A DNA stretch of 64,000 nt. Origin: Catenuloplanes niger. Its GTDB lineage: Bacteria; Actinomycetota; Actinomycetes; Mycobacteriales; Micromonosporaceae. This document shows, in pieces, positions 34,442 to 42,359 of the stretch (within the stretch, counting starts at the first letter, position 1; each line of letters starts with the position of its first letter). The DNA is taken from NCBI RefSeq assembly GCF_031458255.1, contig NZ_JAVDYC010000001.1:5279001-5343000 (forward strand). The letters run 5' to 3'. The notes beneath the pieces are model-generated. The model made no database searches. It saw nothing but the letters and a program-made list of their open reading frames with translations, and was not told the DNA's origin. The translations under genes were made by a program, and so were the position numbers.

Positions 34442-35170
34442 ATGTGCGGCAGGTATGCGACCACCCGGAGTTCCGTGGACCTCAGCGCGCTATTCGGTGC
34501 CGAGGACGAGACCGAAACGCCGATTACCGCGCGATTCAATGTTGCGCCGACCCAGCCGGTGCCGATCGTCCGTCTCTCCCAACGGCGTGAACAGCGGGTT
34601 CTGCAAACCGCGCGGTGGGGACTGCTGCCACCGTGGGCCACGGATGTGCGCGCCGGTGCCCGCATGATCAATGCGCGTGCCGAGACGGTCGCGACATCCC
34701 GCGCGTTCGCGCCGTCGTTCACGCGACGCCGGTGCCTGGTGCCGGCCGACGGCTGGTTCGAGTGGGTCAAGCCGGCGGGCAAGGGCGCGAAACAGGCGTA
34801 CTACATGACCCCGGCGGACGGTGGCGAGCTGGCCTTCGCCGGCCTCTGGACGGTCTGGGGCGAGGGCGACGCCAAGGTCCTGACCTGCAGCATCATCACC
34901 ACGGCCGCGCGGTCGACGCTGAGCGCGGTGCACGAGCGGATGCCGCTGCTGCTGCCGCCGGACCGGTGGGACGCCTGGCTCGGCCCGGCCGACGGCGAGG
35001 AGTCACTGCTCGCCCCGCCGCCCGACGACTATCTCGCCGGTCTGGAATTGCGGCCGGTCGGCCCGGCCGTCGGCAACGTCCGGAATGACGGTCCTGAACT
35101 CATTGCCCCAATTGCAGCGGATGCGCTTCGCCCGGCGCCGGAAGATCCGGCGACATTGACGCTCTTCTGA
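34442..35170 (+). CDS. SOS response-associated peptidase (SRAP, YedK/HMCES family)
   Basis: A 242-residue SRAP-domain protein that covalently traps abasic sites in single-stranded DNA. The N-terminal Met is followed by catalytic Cys2 ('MCGRYA'), which requires removal of the start Met, so ATG 34442 is secure. The other hallmarks are the Asn in 'RFNVAPTQPVPIV', 'INARAETV', 'CLVPADGWFEWVK' with the active-site Glu, and His in 'VHERMPLLL'. It is divergent from aroA and upstream of whiB, an order like that around Rv3226c in M. tuberculosis. Confidence 0.93.
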   Translation: MCGRYATTRSSVDLSALFGAEDETETPITARFNVAPTQPVPIVRLSQRREQRVLQTARWGLLPPWATDVRAGARMINARAETVATSRAFAPSFTRRRCLVPADGWFEWVKPAGKGAKQAYYMTPADGGELAFAGLWTVWGEGDAKVLTCSIITTAARSTLSAVHERMPLLLPPDRWDAWLGPADGEESLLAPPPDDYLAGLELRPVGPAVGNVRNDGPELIAPIAADALRPAPEDPATLTLF

Positions 35171-35225
35171 TCCCCACTTCTTTGTAAAAAGATGTGAGCA
35201 ATTCCCCGATATTGGATTGAAACCC

Positions 35226-35255
35226 TTGCCTGTCCTATGTGAAGTGCGGTAGAAC
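35226..35255 (+). promoter_or_regulatory. Candidate promoter of the WhiB gene
   Basis: TTGCCT (35226-35231) and TAGAAC (35250-35255) are 18 bp apart, leaving a leader of ~80 nt before the WhiB ATG. Confidence 0.45.
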
Positions 35256-35342
35256 ACAGCGCCGGCGGTTGGCGCGATTGTGTTTCGGTGTGGTCGCGCC
35301 ACACGATGAAAACGTTGCCAGCCCCACGGGGGAGGTGGGTGA

Positions 35343-35747
35343 ATGACACGGGCGCGCATGCCACGCCCGCAAGAGGTCGCCGCAGCTCGCAAGGATCCGC
35401 GACTGCTCCGTGCCCTCGACGAGCGAAGCCTGGACGAGGCCTGGCGGACCCGGGGGGTCTGTCAGAGCGTCGATCCGGAGACCTTCTTCCCGGCTCCGAA
35501 CGAGCCGGCGGACGGCGCCATCGCGTTGTGCGGTTCCTGTCCGGTCCAGGGCGCGTGCCTGGCCTGGGCGCTCGAGGTGGGTGACTGCCACGGGGTCTGG
35601 GGCGGCACGACCCCGCGCGAGCGCCGGGCCATGCTCCGCGTCTGGCAGGAACAGGTCCACGAGGACGCGGAGGTCGGCGATCCGGCGGCCCTGACCGGTC
35701 CACCGGTCCGCGACAAACTGCTGGCACTCGTGCCGGTCGGGCGGTAA
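35343..35747 (+). CDS. WhiB-family iron-sulfur transcription regulator
   Basis: A 134-residue Wbl protein. Four cluster cysteines are seen: Cys40 ('RGVCQSVD'), Cys63 and Cys66 ('CGSCPVQGAC') and Cys72. The 'GVWGGTTPRERR' turn and basic region follow. The N-terminal ~35-residue extension and ~30-residue C-terminal tail make it longer than WhiB1; WhiB2/WhiB-like or WblA-type assignment is not settled. ATG 35343 has GGAGGTGGGTGA upstream. Wbl proteins bind sigma factor region 4 and sense oxygen or NO. Confidence 0.88.
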   Translation: MTRARMPRPQEVAAARKDPRLLRALDERSLDEAWRTRGVCQSVDPETFFPAPNEPADGAIALCGSCPVQGACLAWALEVGDCHGVWGGTTPRERRAMLRVWQEQVHEDAEVGDPAALTGPPVRDKLLALVPVGR

Positions 35748-35756
35748 CCGGTTCCA

Positions 35757-35789
35757 CCCGCCCTCCCGCGGAGCGCGACGGAGGGCGGG
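35757..35789 (+). terminator. Hairpin terminator after the WhiB gene
   Basis: A 10-bp stem (CCCGCCCTCC / GGAGGGCGGG) with a 13-nt loop, 10 bp past the stop. Confidence 0.75.
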
Positions 35790-35822
35790 CACGGCGGCGC
35801 CGCCGTGGCGGCCGGCAGGCGC

Positions 35823-35965
35823 GGCCGGCGCGTGGCGCACGGCGGCCGGCGCGTGGCGCACGGCGGCCGGCGCGTGGCGCACGGCGGTCGACGCGTGGCG
35901 CACGGCGGTCGACGCGTGGCGCACGGCGGTCGGCGCGTGGCGCACGGCGGTCGGCGCGTGGGGCC
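35823..35965. repeat. 21-bp minisatellite in a 497-bp non-coding gap
   Basis: Six to seven units of 21 bp around GCGCGTGGCGCACGGCGG, with invariant T positions every 21 bp (35833, 35854, 35875 and so on). Downstream to ~36180 the sequence keeps related short runs (CGTCCGTCGTGCGTCGT). The gap 35748-36244 has no supported gene; the open frames encode only RRVAHGG repeats. Confidence 0.85.
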
Positions 35966-36244
35966 GACCACGCGGGGCCGAATCGTGGCGAACGGCGGCC
36001 GGCGCGGCGCGCGACGGCCGACACGCGGGGTCGATGTGTGGCGCGCGATGACCCATGCGTGGCGCGCGACGACCGATGCGTGGCGGCCAACGTATGCGGC
36101 CGACACGAGAGGCCGACCGCGGCACGTCGTGCCGTCGTGCGTCGTCCGTCGTGCGTCGTCCGTCGTGCCGCGGGACGGTGGCGTCGCCGTGCGGTGACGC
36201 GTGGAGGGGCCGTTCCGCACCCGGCGGACCGGCGCCGTGGTGGG

Positions 36245-36859
36245 ATGACCGGCATGGAGACGATCACGATCGACACGGCGCGCGGGCCGGCCCGGGTGGA
36301 CGTCGACCGTCCCGCGGCCGCGTCCGTGAGCCTGCTGGTGCTGGGGCACGGCGCCGGGGGCGGCGTGGACGCGCCCGACCTGGTCGCGCTCCGCGACGCC
36401 GCGTGCGCGGCCGGCGTGACCGTGGCACGGGTCACCCAGCCGTACCGGGTGGCGGGCCGGCGCGCGCCCGCGCCCGCCGGGCACCTCGACGAGGCGTTCA
36501 CCGGCGTGGTCCGGCGGCTGCGCGCGGACCATCCCGGCCCGCTGCTGCTCGGCGGCCGGTCCAGCGGCTCCCGGGTCGCCTGCCGCACCGCGCGGGAGCT
36601 CGGCGCGACCGCGATCGTGGCGCTGGCGTTCCCGCTGCACCCGCCGGGCAAGCCGGACCGGAGCCGCGCGCCGGAGCTGGAGACCGGCCTGCCCACGCTG
36701 GTCGTCAACGGCGACCGGGACGCGTTCGGCGTGCCGGAACCGTCCGGTGCGGTGACGGTCCGGATCCGGCCGGGCGAGACCCACGACCTTCGGCGCGACC
36801 CGGCCGGAATCGCTGCCGAGGTCGTCGCCTGGCTGCGCGCGAACGGCTGGGCGAACTGA
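36245..36859 (+). CDS. Alpha/beta hydrolase of the dienelactone-hydrolase-like family
   Basis: A 204-residue hydrolase-fold protein. The oxyanion loop 'LVLGHGAGGGVDAPDL' and nucleophile elbow 'GGRSSGSRVACRTA' are clear; a late 'NGDRDAFG' provides the acid and 'GETHDLRR' the His. These are features of the small KANL3/Tex30-like branch whose substrates are unknown. ATG 36245 is used; ATG 36254 is possible. It precedes the sigR promoter by ~34 bp. Confidence 0.75.
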   Translation: MTGMETITIDTARGPARVDVDRPAAASVSLLVLGHGAGGGVDAPDLVALRDAACAAGVTVARVTQPYRVAGRRAPAPAGHLDEAFTGVVRRLRADHPGPLLLGGRSSGSRVACRTARELGATAIVALAFPLHPPGKPDRSRAPELETGLPTLVVNGDRDAFGVPEPSGAVTVRIRPGETHDLRRDPAGIAAEVVAWLRANGWAN

Positions 36860-36892
36860 GCCGCGGCTCACTCCGTACCCTCGATCGGTCGT

Positions 36893-36918
36893 GGAATGTG
36901 GAGACCCCGGTCGTGGTT
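36893..36918 (+). promoter_or_regulatory. SigR-type autoregulatory promoter
   Basis: GGAAT (36893-36897) and GTT (36916-36918) are separated by exactly 18 bp, the sigma-R promoter consensus of Streptomyces. It lies ~40 bp before an upstream in-frame GTG of sigR. Confidence 0.75.
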
Positions 36919-36956
36919 GAAGCCCCCGGAGGCAACGAGCGGAAGGGGTTGATCTC

Positions 36957-37196
36957 GTGCGATCCGCAGTACGTGACCCGGGCCGGCGGACGACTGCCGG
37001 TTCAGGCGCCGAGCGCGTCAGGGTGCTGCTGAACGGTCCCGAGTGGCCCGCAGCGCCGACCGAAGCCGAAGATCGGGGCAAATTGTCTGTGTTGGCGACA
37101 ACCGGCCGGGTGACACACCTGACACCCGACGTTTCCGAAACCATTGCCGGGGCACTCCACGTATCCTCTGCGGGACAGCGGAGGGGAGACGAACGG
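36957..37196 (+). other. In-frame N-terminal extension of sigR (possible unstable isoform)
   Basis: From GTG 36957, preceded by GGAAGGGG eight bases upstream, 80 codons run without a stop into the sigR frame. In S. coelicolor the SigR-dependent transcript makes a longer, ClpP-degraded sigma-R' from an upstream start. Promoter, ribosome-binding site and frame all fit that arrangement here. Confidence 0.6.
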
Positions 37197-37802
37197 GTGA
37201 CCCGAGCGGAGACAGCCGAGGACCGGCGCGCGCGCTTCGAGCGCGACGCGATGCCGTTCGTCGACCAGTTGTACGCGGCGGGCCTCCGCATGACGCGGAA
37301 CCCGGCCGACGCAGAGGATCTGGTACAGGAGACCTTCCTGAAGGCGTTCGCGGCCTTCCACCAGTTCGAGGAGGGCACGAACCTCAAGGCCTGGCTGTAC
37401 CGCATCCTCACGAACACGTACATCAACTCGTACCGTCGCCGGCAGCGTCAGCCGATCCAGGCGCCGACCGAGGAGATCACGGACTGGCAGCTCGCCGAGG
37501 CCGAGTCGCACACGTCCAGCGGGCTGAAGTCGGCCGAGACCGAGGCTCTGGACCGGCTGCCGGACAGCGACATCAAGAACGCGCTGCAGCAACTGCCCGA
37601 GGAGTTCCGGCTGGCCGTCTACCTGGCGGACGTGGAGGGCTTCTCCTACAAGGAGATCGCGGACATCATGAACACGCCGATCGGCACCGTGATGTCGCGG
37701 CTGCACCGAGGCCGGCGTAACCTCCGCAAGCTGCTGGAGCGCTACGCTGCGGACCGGGGTTTCAACCGGTCCCCCGAGTCGGCGGCAGCGCAGGAGGTGT
37801 GA
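37197..37802 (+). CDS. sigR: ECF RNA polymerase sigma factor SigR/SigH, thiol-oxidative stress
   Basis: A 201-residue group IV sigma factor. Region 2 ('[20 protein letters not shown]', '[19 protein letters not shown]') and region 4 ('[20 protein letters not shown]', '[14 protein letters not shown]') match the SigR/SigH group that controls thioredoxin, mycothiol and protease genes. GTG 37197 has GGAGGGGAG upstream and is the canonical start; a longer form from 36957 is likely under stress. The next gene, 4 bp on, is its anti-sigma factor. Self-activation is suggested by the GGAAT-N18-GTT promoter. Confidence 0.93.
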   Translation: MTRAETAEDRRARFERDAMPFVDQLYAAGLRMTRNPADAEDLVQETFLKAFAAFHQFEEGTNLKAWLYRILTNTYINSYRRRQRQPIQAPTEEITDWQLAEAESHTSSGLKSAETEALDRLPDSDIKNALQQLPEEFRLAVYLADVEGFSYKEIADIMNTPIGTVMSRLHRGRRNLRKLLERYAADRGFNRSPESAAAQEV

Positions 37803-37806
37803 CGCG

Positions 37807-38091
37807 GTGAGTTGCGGCGAGCCACACGAGACGGACTGCGACGAAGTGCTCGGCGAGGTCTACCTGTACCTCGACCTGGAGTGCGCCGACGAGCGCCGCG
37901 AGGTGATCCGCGAGCACCTGGACGAGTGCTCGCCCTGCCTGCGCGAGTTCGGCATCGAGCAGGAGGTGAAGGCGCTGGTGTCCCGTTGCTGCGGCGACGA
38001 GACCGCGCCGGAGGAGCTTCGGGCGCGACTGCGGTCGAAGCTGAGCGAGCTGGTCGTGGAGGCCGGCACCCGGGAGTACCTTCCCGACTGA
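37807..38091 (+). CDS. rsrA: Mycothiol-system zinc anti-sigma factor RsrA
   Basis: A 94-residue ZAS-family anti-sigma factor. Cys3, His7, Cys11, His37, Cys41, Cys44 and the Cys61-Cys62 pair occupy the same positions as in S. coelicolor RsrA; His37, Cys41 and Cys44 lie in 'REHLDECSPC'. In RsrA, oxidation forms a disulfide, expels zinc and frees SigR. GTG 37807 has GGAGG ten bases upstream. It is cotranscribed with sigR and ended by a hairpin. Confidence 0.95.
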   Translation: MSCGEPHETDCDEVLGEVYLYLDLECADERREVIREHLDECSPCLREFGIEQEVKALVSRCCGDETAPEELRARLRSKLSELVVEAGTREYLPD

Positions 38092-38101
38092 GCAGACGAG
38101 T

Positions 38102-38135
38102 GAAGCCGCCGTTCCCGCGAGGGGACGGCGGCTTC
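38102..38135. terminator. Hairpin terminator between rsrA and bL37
   Basis: An 11-bp perfect stem (GAAGCCGCCGT / ACGGCGGCTTC) with a 12-nt loop, then TTCGT. It can serve both convergent genes. Confidence 0.85.
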
Positions 38136-38148
38136 TTCGTGAGCAAGC

Positions 38149-38223
38149 TCAGCTGTTGGGGCGCTTGCCGTGGTTGGCGCCGCTCTTCTTACGGGCCTTC
38201 TTCTTACGGGCCTTCTTCGCCAT
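38149..38223 (-). CDS. Small ribosomal protein bL37
   Basis: A 24-residue, very basic peptide (MAKKARKKKARKKSGANH... ending GKRPNS) on the minus strand. It matches the pattern of bL37, the tiny actinobacterial 50S protein described in mycobacterial ribosomes, with the conserved NHGKRP end. ATG 38223 has GGAAGG eight bases upstream. It is often missed because of its size. Confidence 0.85.
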   Translation of the reverse strand: MAKKARKKKARKKSGANHGKRPNS

Positions 38224-38388
38224 GGCCGCGTCCTTCCGCTCGTCGGTGCGCCGCCGTCCCGGTCTCACGGCGGGCCGGCGGCTCTGGTCCACCTCTGATG
38301 CTAATCGCCCAGCGAGCTCGGCCTGCGGGCGCCCGCGTCATGATTGGATGCAGGGTAACGAGGCGCGACGACGGAGGGACCGGGAGCG

Positions 38389-38604
38389 ATGTCCGAGGAG
38401 ATCCACGCCGAGATGGTGGCCAACGTCTGGAAGGTCGTGGCGAACGAGGGCGACACCGTGGCCGAGGGCGACACCCTGGTCATCCTGGAGTCGATGAAGA
38501 TGGAGATCCCGGTCGTTGCGGAGGCGGACGGGACGCTGACCAGGGTCGCGGTGCACGAGGGCGACGTCGTGCAGGAGGGCGACCTGATCGCCGTCATCGC
38601 CTGA
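38389..38604 (+). CDS. Biotin/lipoyl-binding carrier protein
   Basis: A 71-residue single-domain carrier. The biotinylation motif 'LESMKMEIPV' is complete (Lys37 expected modified), in a hammerhead fold flanked by 'GDTVAEGDTLVI' and 'HEGDVVQEGDLIAVIA'. Free-standing carriers of this size sit beside sigR-rsrA in many actinobacteria (Rv3221c in M. tuberculosis). The carboxylase partner is not adjacent. Its 3' end overlaps the convergent TPR gene by 11 bp. Confidence 0.92.
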   Translation: MSEEIHAEMVANVWKVVANEGDTVAEGDTLVILESMKMEIPVVAEADGTLTRVAVHEGDVVQEGDLIAVIA

Positions 38605-40429
38605 ACAGCCGCCGGAGGAAACCGGTCCTGCGCGGTGGCGGCGGGGCCGGTGTCTCCTCCGCCGGGCGTTCCGCCGCGATGATCGTCCGTGCCATCAGCT
38701 CGGTCTTCGCGTCCAGTTCCGGCGTGGCCAGCGCGAGCTGCGCCACCGACCAGGCGATCGTGACCGGGCGCTGCCGCACCACCACCGCTATGTCGGCCAG
38801 CCGGTCGCGGACCAGGCCGGCCACGTCCGCCCGCAGCTCCGGCGTCACCCACGCGGCCGTGACCAGGGCGAACAGCGCGGCCTCGGTGATCCAGTCCTCC
38901 ACGCCCCAGGCCAGGTCGACCAGCACGCGACGCCGGGTGCTGCTCTCCCACGGCTCGTCCGTGCGGTGGTGCAGCAGCCCGAGACACGCCCACACCTGCA
39001 CGCTGCGCACCCAGAGCGACGGGTCGTGGGCGGCCAGCGCGGCGCCGAGCTCGGTGGCCGGCGGCGCCGGCGGGTGCACCAGCAGCGCCAGCAGGTCGTC
39101 CATCTCCAGCAGCGCGAGCGAGACCGCGGCGTCGTAGGCGGCCTGCGGGTGCGGCCAGGCCGGCAGCGCGACCTGCCGGATCCGCTCGACCGCGGCCTCG
39201 GACGGTTCGCGCAACGCGGGCAGCGCGTCCGTCTCGAAGAACTCCCAGACCGACCGCCCACCGGTACGGCGGGGAAGTCGCAGGTCCGGCTCCGGGACCC
39301 GCTCCACGATCACCGCCATGTCCGGGAGCGCGGCACCGACCGTGCGCATCGCGGACGGCGGCTCCAGGTTGCTCAGCCGCAGCCGTCCGCCGGTGATCGG
39401 CCCCTCGGTCTCCAGCATCTGCCGCAGCACGTTGATCACCGCTTCGCCCGCGGCCGGCAGCCGGCCCAGCCACGGCCGGTCCTGGCAGCACTCCGCGAGG
39501 TCGGTGTGCTCGTGCGAGTCGTCCGGGTGGTGCCGCTGGAAGTCGGCGAGCGCGACCAGGTGCGACAGCCGGCCGTCCCGGCGGTAGCGCAGCCGGTGCG
39601 CGGTGTGCACCGCGCAGTCGAACTCCGCGTCCCGGGCCAGCGCGTCGTCTATCCAGCGGATCGCCTCGTCCAGCTGCCCGCTGTCGGCGAGCGTGCCGGC
39701 GATGTCGGCGTAGACGGAGAGGTCCGCGGGATCGTGCGCGACGGCGCGGCGGAGCGCGGCGATCGACTCCTTGGTCCGGCCGGCGCTGCGGAACGCGTAC
39801 CCGAGCCACACCTCGCCCAGCTTGGTCGGCGCGACCCGCACGCCGCGCTGCGCCCACTCGATCGCGATCGCGGTCTCGCCCATCCGGCGGGCCAGCGCGG
39901 ACGCGGCGCCGAGCAGCAGCGCGTGCCGGGGATGCGCGGCCGCGGCGTGCTTGGCGACCCGCAGGTACGGCTGCAGCGGCCCGCGTTGCTCGTCCGGCAC
40001 CGGGTCGGGCACGCCCGCGCAGACCTGCATGATCGTGCGGGCCAGCTGGTCCGGCTCGATCCGGGACGCCAGCTCCGGGTCGGCCACCCACGGCACGCCG
40101 GCCCAGTCCGCGTTCGGCGCGTGCCCGGTCGCGGCGGCCAGCAGCTCCAGCGCCTCGCCGGGCTGCCCGGCCGCGGCGAGCAGGTGACCGCGGGCCACCA
40201 CGGCGCCGATGAACACGTGGTCGGCCAGCGGATAGAGGTCGAGGGCGCCGCCGGTGCGCGCGGCCAGCTTCGCCAGCACCTCGTGCACCTCGGGCATGGT
40301 CGGGGCGTGCGCGAGCGCGCCGGCCACGTGGTCCGCGGCGTGCCCGAAGTCCGCCTCGTCGAGCGCCATCCGGGCCAGGGCCAGTTCGCCCTCCGCGGAG
40401 AGGCGTGGGTCGCCTATCCCCTCAGTCAA
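38594..40429 (-). CDS. Tetratricopeptide-repeat protein
   Basis: A 611-residue soluble protein. The first ~290 residues are helical repeats of TPR type (e.g. 'SIAALRRAVAHDPADLSVYA', 'AIRWIDDALARDAEFDCAVH'). The C-terminal half is also helical, without recognised catalytic motifs, ending in a basic 'RRTGFLRRLFRR'. TTG 40429 starts the frame; an alternative is the Met21 codon in 'LALARMALDEADFG'. Likely a scaffold for protein contacts; no partner is indicated. Confidence 0.75.
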   Translation of the reverse strand: MTEGIGDPRLSAEGELALARMALDEADFGHAADHVAGALAHAPTMPEVHEVLAKLAARTGGALDLYPLADHVFIGAVVARGHLLAAAGQPGEALELLAAATGHAPNADWAGVPWVADPELASRIEPDQLARTIMQVCAGVPDPVPDEQRGPLQPYLRVAKHAAAAHPRHALLLGAASALARRMGETAIAIEWAQRGVRVAPTKLGEVWLGYAFRSAGRTKESIAALRRAVAHDPADLSVYADIAGTLADSGQLDEAIRWIDDALARDAEFDCAVHTAHRLRYRRDGRLSHLVALADFQRHHPDDSHEHTDLAECCQDRPWLGRLPAAGEAVINVLRQMLETEGPITGGRLRLSNLEPPSAMRTVGAALPDMAVIVERVPEPDLRLPRRTGGRSVWEFFETDALPALREPSEAAVERIRQVALPAWPHPQAAYDAAVSLALLEMDDLLALLVHPPAPPATELGAALAAHDPSLWVRSVQVWACLGLLHHRTDEPWESSTRRRVLVDLAWGVEDWITEAALFALVTAAWVTPELRADVAGLVRDRLADIAVVVRQRPVTIAWSVAQLALATPELDAKTELMARTIIAAERPAEETPAPPPPRRTGFLRRLFRR

Positions 40430-40620
40430 AGCCTTATGTCCCTTGTGAAGGCGTATGTCTGGCTGTCGAGCTGTCGTTGATCGTTACCCCGCAACCGCAG
40501 CCTATGGCACGACGGGCGCCATGCATCCATCCCGGCCGCTGTTGCTCGATACGTTGCGAAACAAGCTTCTTTCGTGCAGCATTGAGCACGGAACAGTCAC
40601 GTAGTGCGCGAGGAGTCGTC

Positions 40621-41682
40621 ATGCCTGAGGTGCAGCCCGGGGCCGGGATGGCCGCCGACATCGCGGAGCAGCCGGCCGGCATCGCCCGCCTGCTGGAGGC
40701 GCCGCACGCCACCGCGATCGCCACGGTCGCGGCCGCGGTCGTGGCCCGCCGCCCGAAGCACGTGGTCTTCGTCGCGCGCGGCACGTCCGACCACGCCGCG
40801 CTCTACGGCGCGTACCTGACCGAGATCCGGCTCGGGCTCCCGGCCAGCAGCTCCTCGCCGAGCGCGATCACGGTCTTCGGTGCCCGCCCCGACCTCTCCC
40901 AGGCGCTCGTCGTCGGCGTCAGCCAGAGCGGCGGCTCACCCGACCTCACCGAGGTCATGCGGGTGGCCCGCGCGTCCGGCGCGCTCACCGTCGCGGTCGT
41001 CAACGTGCCCGACTCGCCGCTGGCCGAGGCCGCGGAGCACGTGATCGACGTCGCGGCCGGGCACGAGCGCGCGGTCGCGGCCACCAAGTCGTACGTGGCG
41101 GAGCTGCAGGCGCTGCTCATGCTGATCGAGGGCATCCGGGCCGGCGACGGCGCGCTGCCGGCCGAGGAGCGCGCGGTCCTGGAGACGCTGCCGGCGCACG
41201 CGGAGCGGGTCCTCGCCGACCCGACCGCGACCGAGCTGGCCGCGCGCTACCGGTTCGCGGCGCGCATCCTCACCACCGGGCGGGGCTACGCGTACCCGAC
41301 CGCGCGCGAGTCCGCGCTCAAGCTGATGGAGACCTGCTACCTGCCGTCGCTGTCGTTCTCCGGCGCCGACCTGATGCACGGCCCGCTCGCGCTCGCCGCG
41401 CCGGACGTACCGGTGCTCGCGGTCGTCGGCTCCGGCCCCGGCGGCGCCTCGATGAGCGAGGTGCTCGGCCGCCTCACCGAGCGCCGCGCCGACGTGGTGG
41501 CGATCGGCTCCGGCGAGGTGCCCGGCGCCTCCGCCCGGATCGTGATCCCCGCACTCGACGAGCGCTACGCCCCGCTCCTCGACATCCTCCCCGCCCAGCA
41601 GCTCGCGCTCGCGCTCGCGGTCGCCCGCGGCGAGGACCCGGACGCCCCCCGCGGCCTGAAGAAGGTCACCGCGACGCTGTAA
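40621..41682 (+). CDS. SIS-domain aminosugar isomerase/deaminase-like protein
   Basis: A 353-residue protein made of two SIS (sugar isomerase) domains, as in the C-terminal half of GlmS or in AgaS/NagB2-like enzymes. Signature features: 'FVARGTSDHAALYGAYLTE', 'VGVSQSGGSPDLTEVMRVA', 'ATKSYVAELQALLMLIEG' and 'ARESALKLMETCYLPSLSFS'. There is no glutaminase domain, so it probably isomerises or deaminates an aminosugar phosphate. ATG 40621 has GAGGAG upstream. No N-acetylglucosamine genes are adjacent and no DasR-type site was found in the 190-bp divergent spacer. Confidence 0.82.
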   Translation: MPEVQPGAGMAADIAEQPAGIARLLEAPHATAIATVAAAVVARRPKHVVFVARGTSDHAALYGAYLTEIRLGLPASSSSPSAITVFGARPDLSQALVVGVSQSGGSPDLTEVMRVARASGALTVAVVNVPDSPLAEAAEHVIDVAAGHERAVAATKSYVAELQALLMLIEGIRAGDGALPAEERAVLETLPAHAERVLADPTATELAARYRFAARILTTGRGYAYPTARESALKLMETCYLPSLSFSGADLMHGPLALAAPDVPVLAVVGSGPGGASMSEVLGRLTERRADVVAIGSGEVPGASARIVIPALDERYAPLLDILPAQQLALALAVARGEDPDAPRGLKKVTATL

Positions 41683-41703
41683 CCGAAGATCGAGGTCAAA
41701 CCC

Positions 41704-41760
41704 TTGATCTCCCGCTCCCCGGGTGGTCGCTCCCCGAGTGCTCCCGCGGGCAAACCTGGC
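41704..41760 (-). repeat. Dispersed repeat, degenerate copy E
   Basis: On the minus strand it keeps the GCCCGCGGGAGCAC core and the AGCGGGAGATC-like end, but with gaps and substitutions, right after the SIS gene stop. Considered an eroded member of the family. Confidence 0.5.
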
Positions 41761-42194
41761 CGAGTGCTCCGGCTCCGCCGGCGCTCCGCTCCGCACGCGG
41801 CGCCGGAGCCGGCCGGGTGGGCGGCCGCTACGAACCGCGACCTCCGCCGCCGTCACGCCACGCCACGCGTCCCCGGCCCCCGGCTCACCAACCCGGGGGC
41901 CGCCGCGCGCCGCCGCCGTTCCGCCCCGGCCGGGACCGCAAGCTGCCGGCCGGTCCGTGGGTGTCGGCAGGGTTCGCGATCGTCGGCCCCGACCGAGGGT
42001 CGACGGCCCAGATCGCGGGTCGACAGCCCAGATCGCGGCTGCCGGCTGAGGTCAGGGGCTGCCAGCCAGGGGCTGCCAACCGGAAGCCGTCGGCCGGAAG
42101 CCGCTGGTCGCGGGGACGCCGGTCAGTGGCCGCCGGTCGCGGGGGACGCCGGTTGCCGGGGTGGCGGTGTGGGTTGTCGTGGGCCGACGCGGAA

Positions 42195-42270
42195 CCGGCA
42201 GGGAGGAGCGCCAGCGACGACCGGGGCCCGCGGGAGCAGTGGGGAAGTGGCCACGCCGGAAGCGGGAAAA
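42195..42270 (+). repeat. Dispersed ~75-bp repeat, copy C
   Basis: Plus-strand copy (CCGGCAGGGAGGAGCGCCAG to CCGGAAGCGGGAAAA), about 90 bp before the PdtaS-like gene. It differs from copy A at few positions in its first two-thirds. Confidence 0.85.
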
Positions 42271-42359
42271 CGGCTCTTCGCTCTTGAGCTCTCCGGCCGG
42301 GTGGCCGTGGGGACGTGACTGTGCCCTGGGCGGAAACGTGATTGTGAAAGGCTAGTGGC

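Larger units (their letters stand above)
41683..42359. other. 677-bp non-coding gap with degenerate repeats
   Basis: No gene is supported here. It holds two copies of the dispersed repeat (E, C) and, between them, simple GC-rich runs such as CCCAGATCGCGG and GGGGCTGCCA repeated several times from ~41980 to 42170. Confidence 0.8.

Noticed and set aside
35800-36200. Arg/His-rich repeat protein in the spacer after the WhiB gene
   Set aside because: No ribosome-binding site, product only of a 21-bp minisatellite, several frames equally open.
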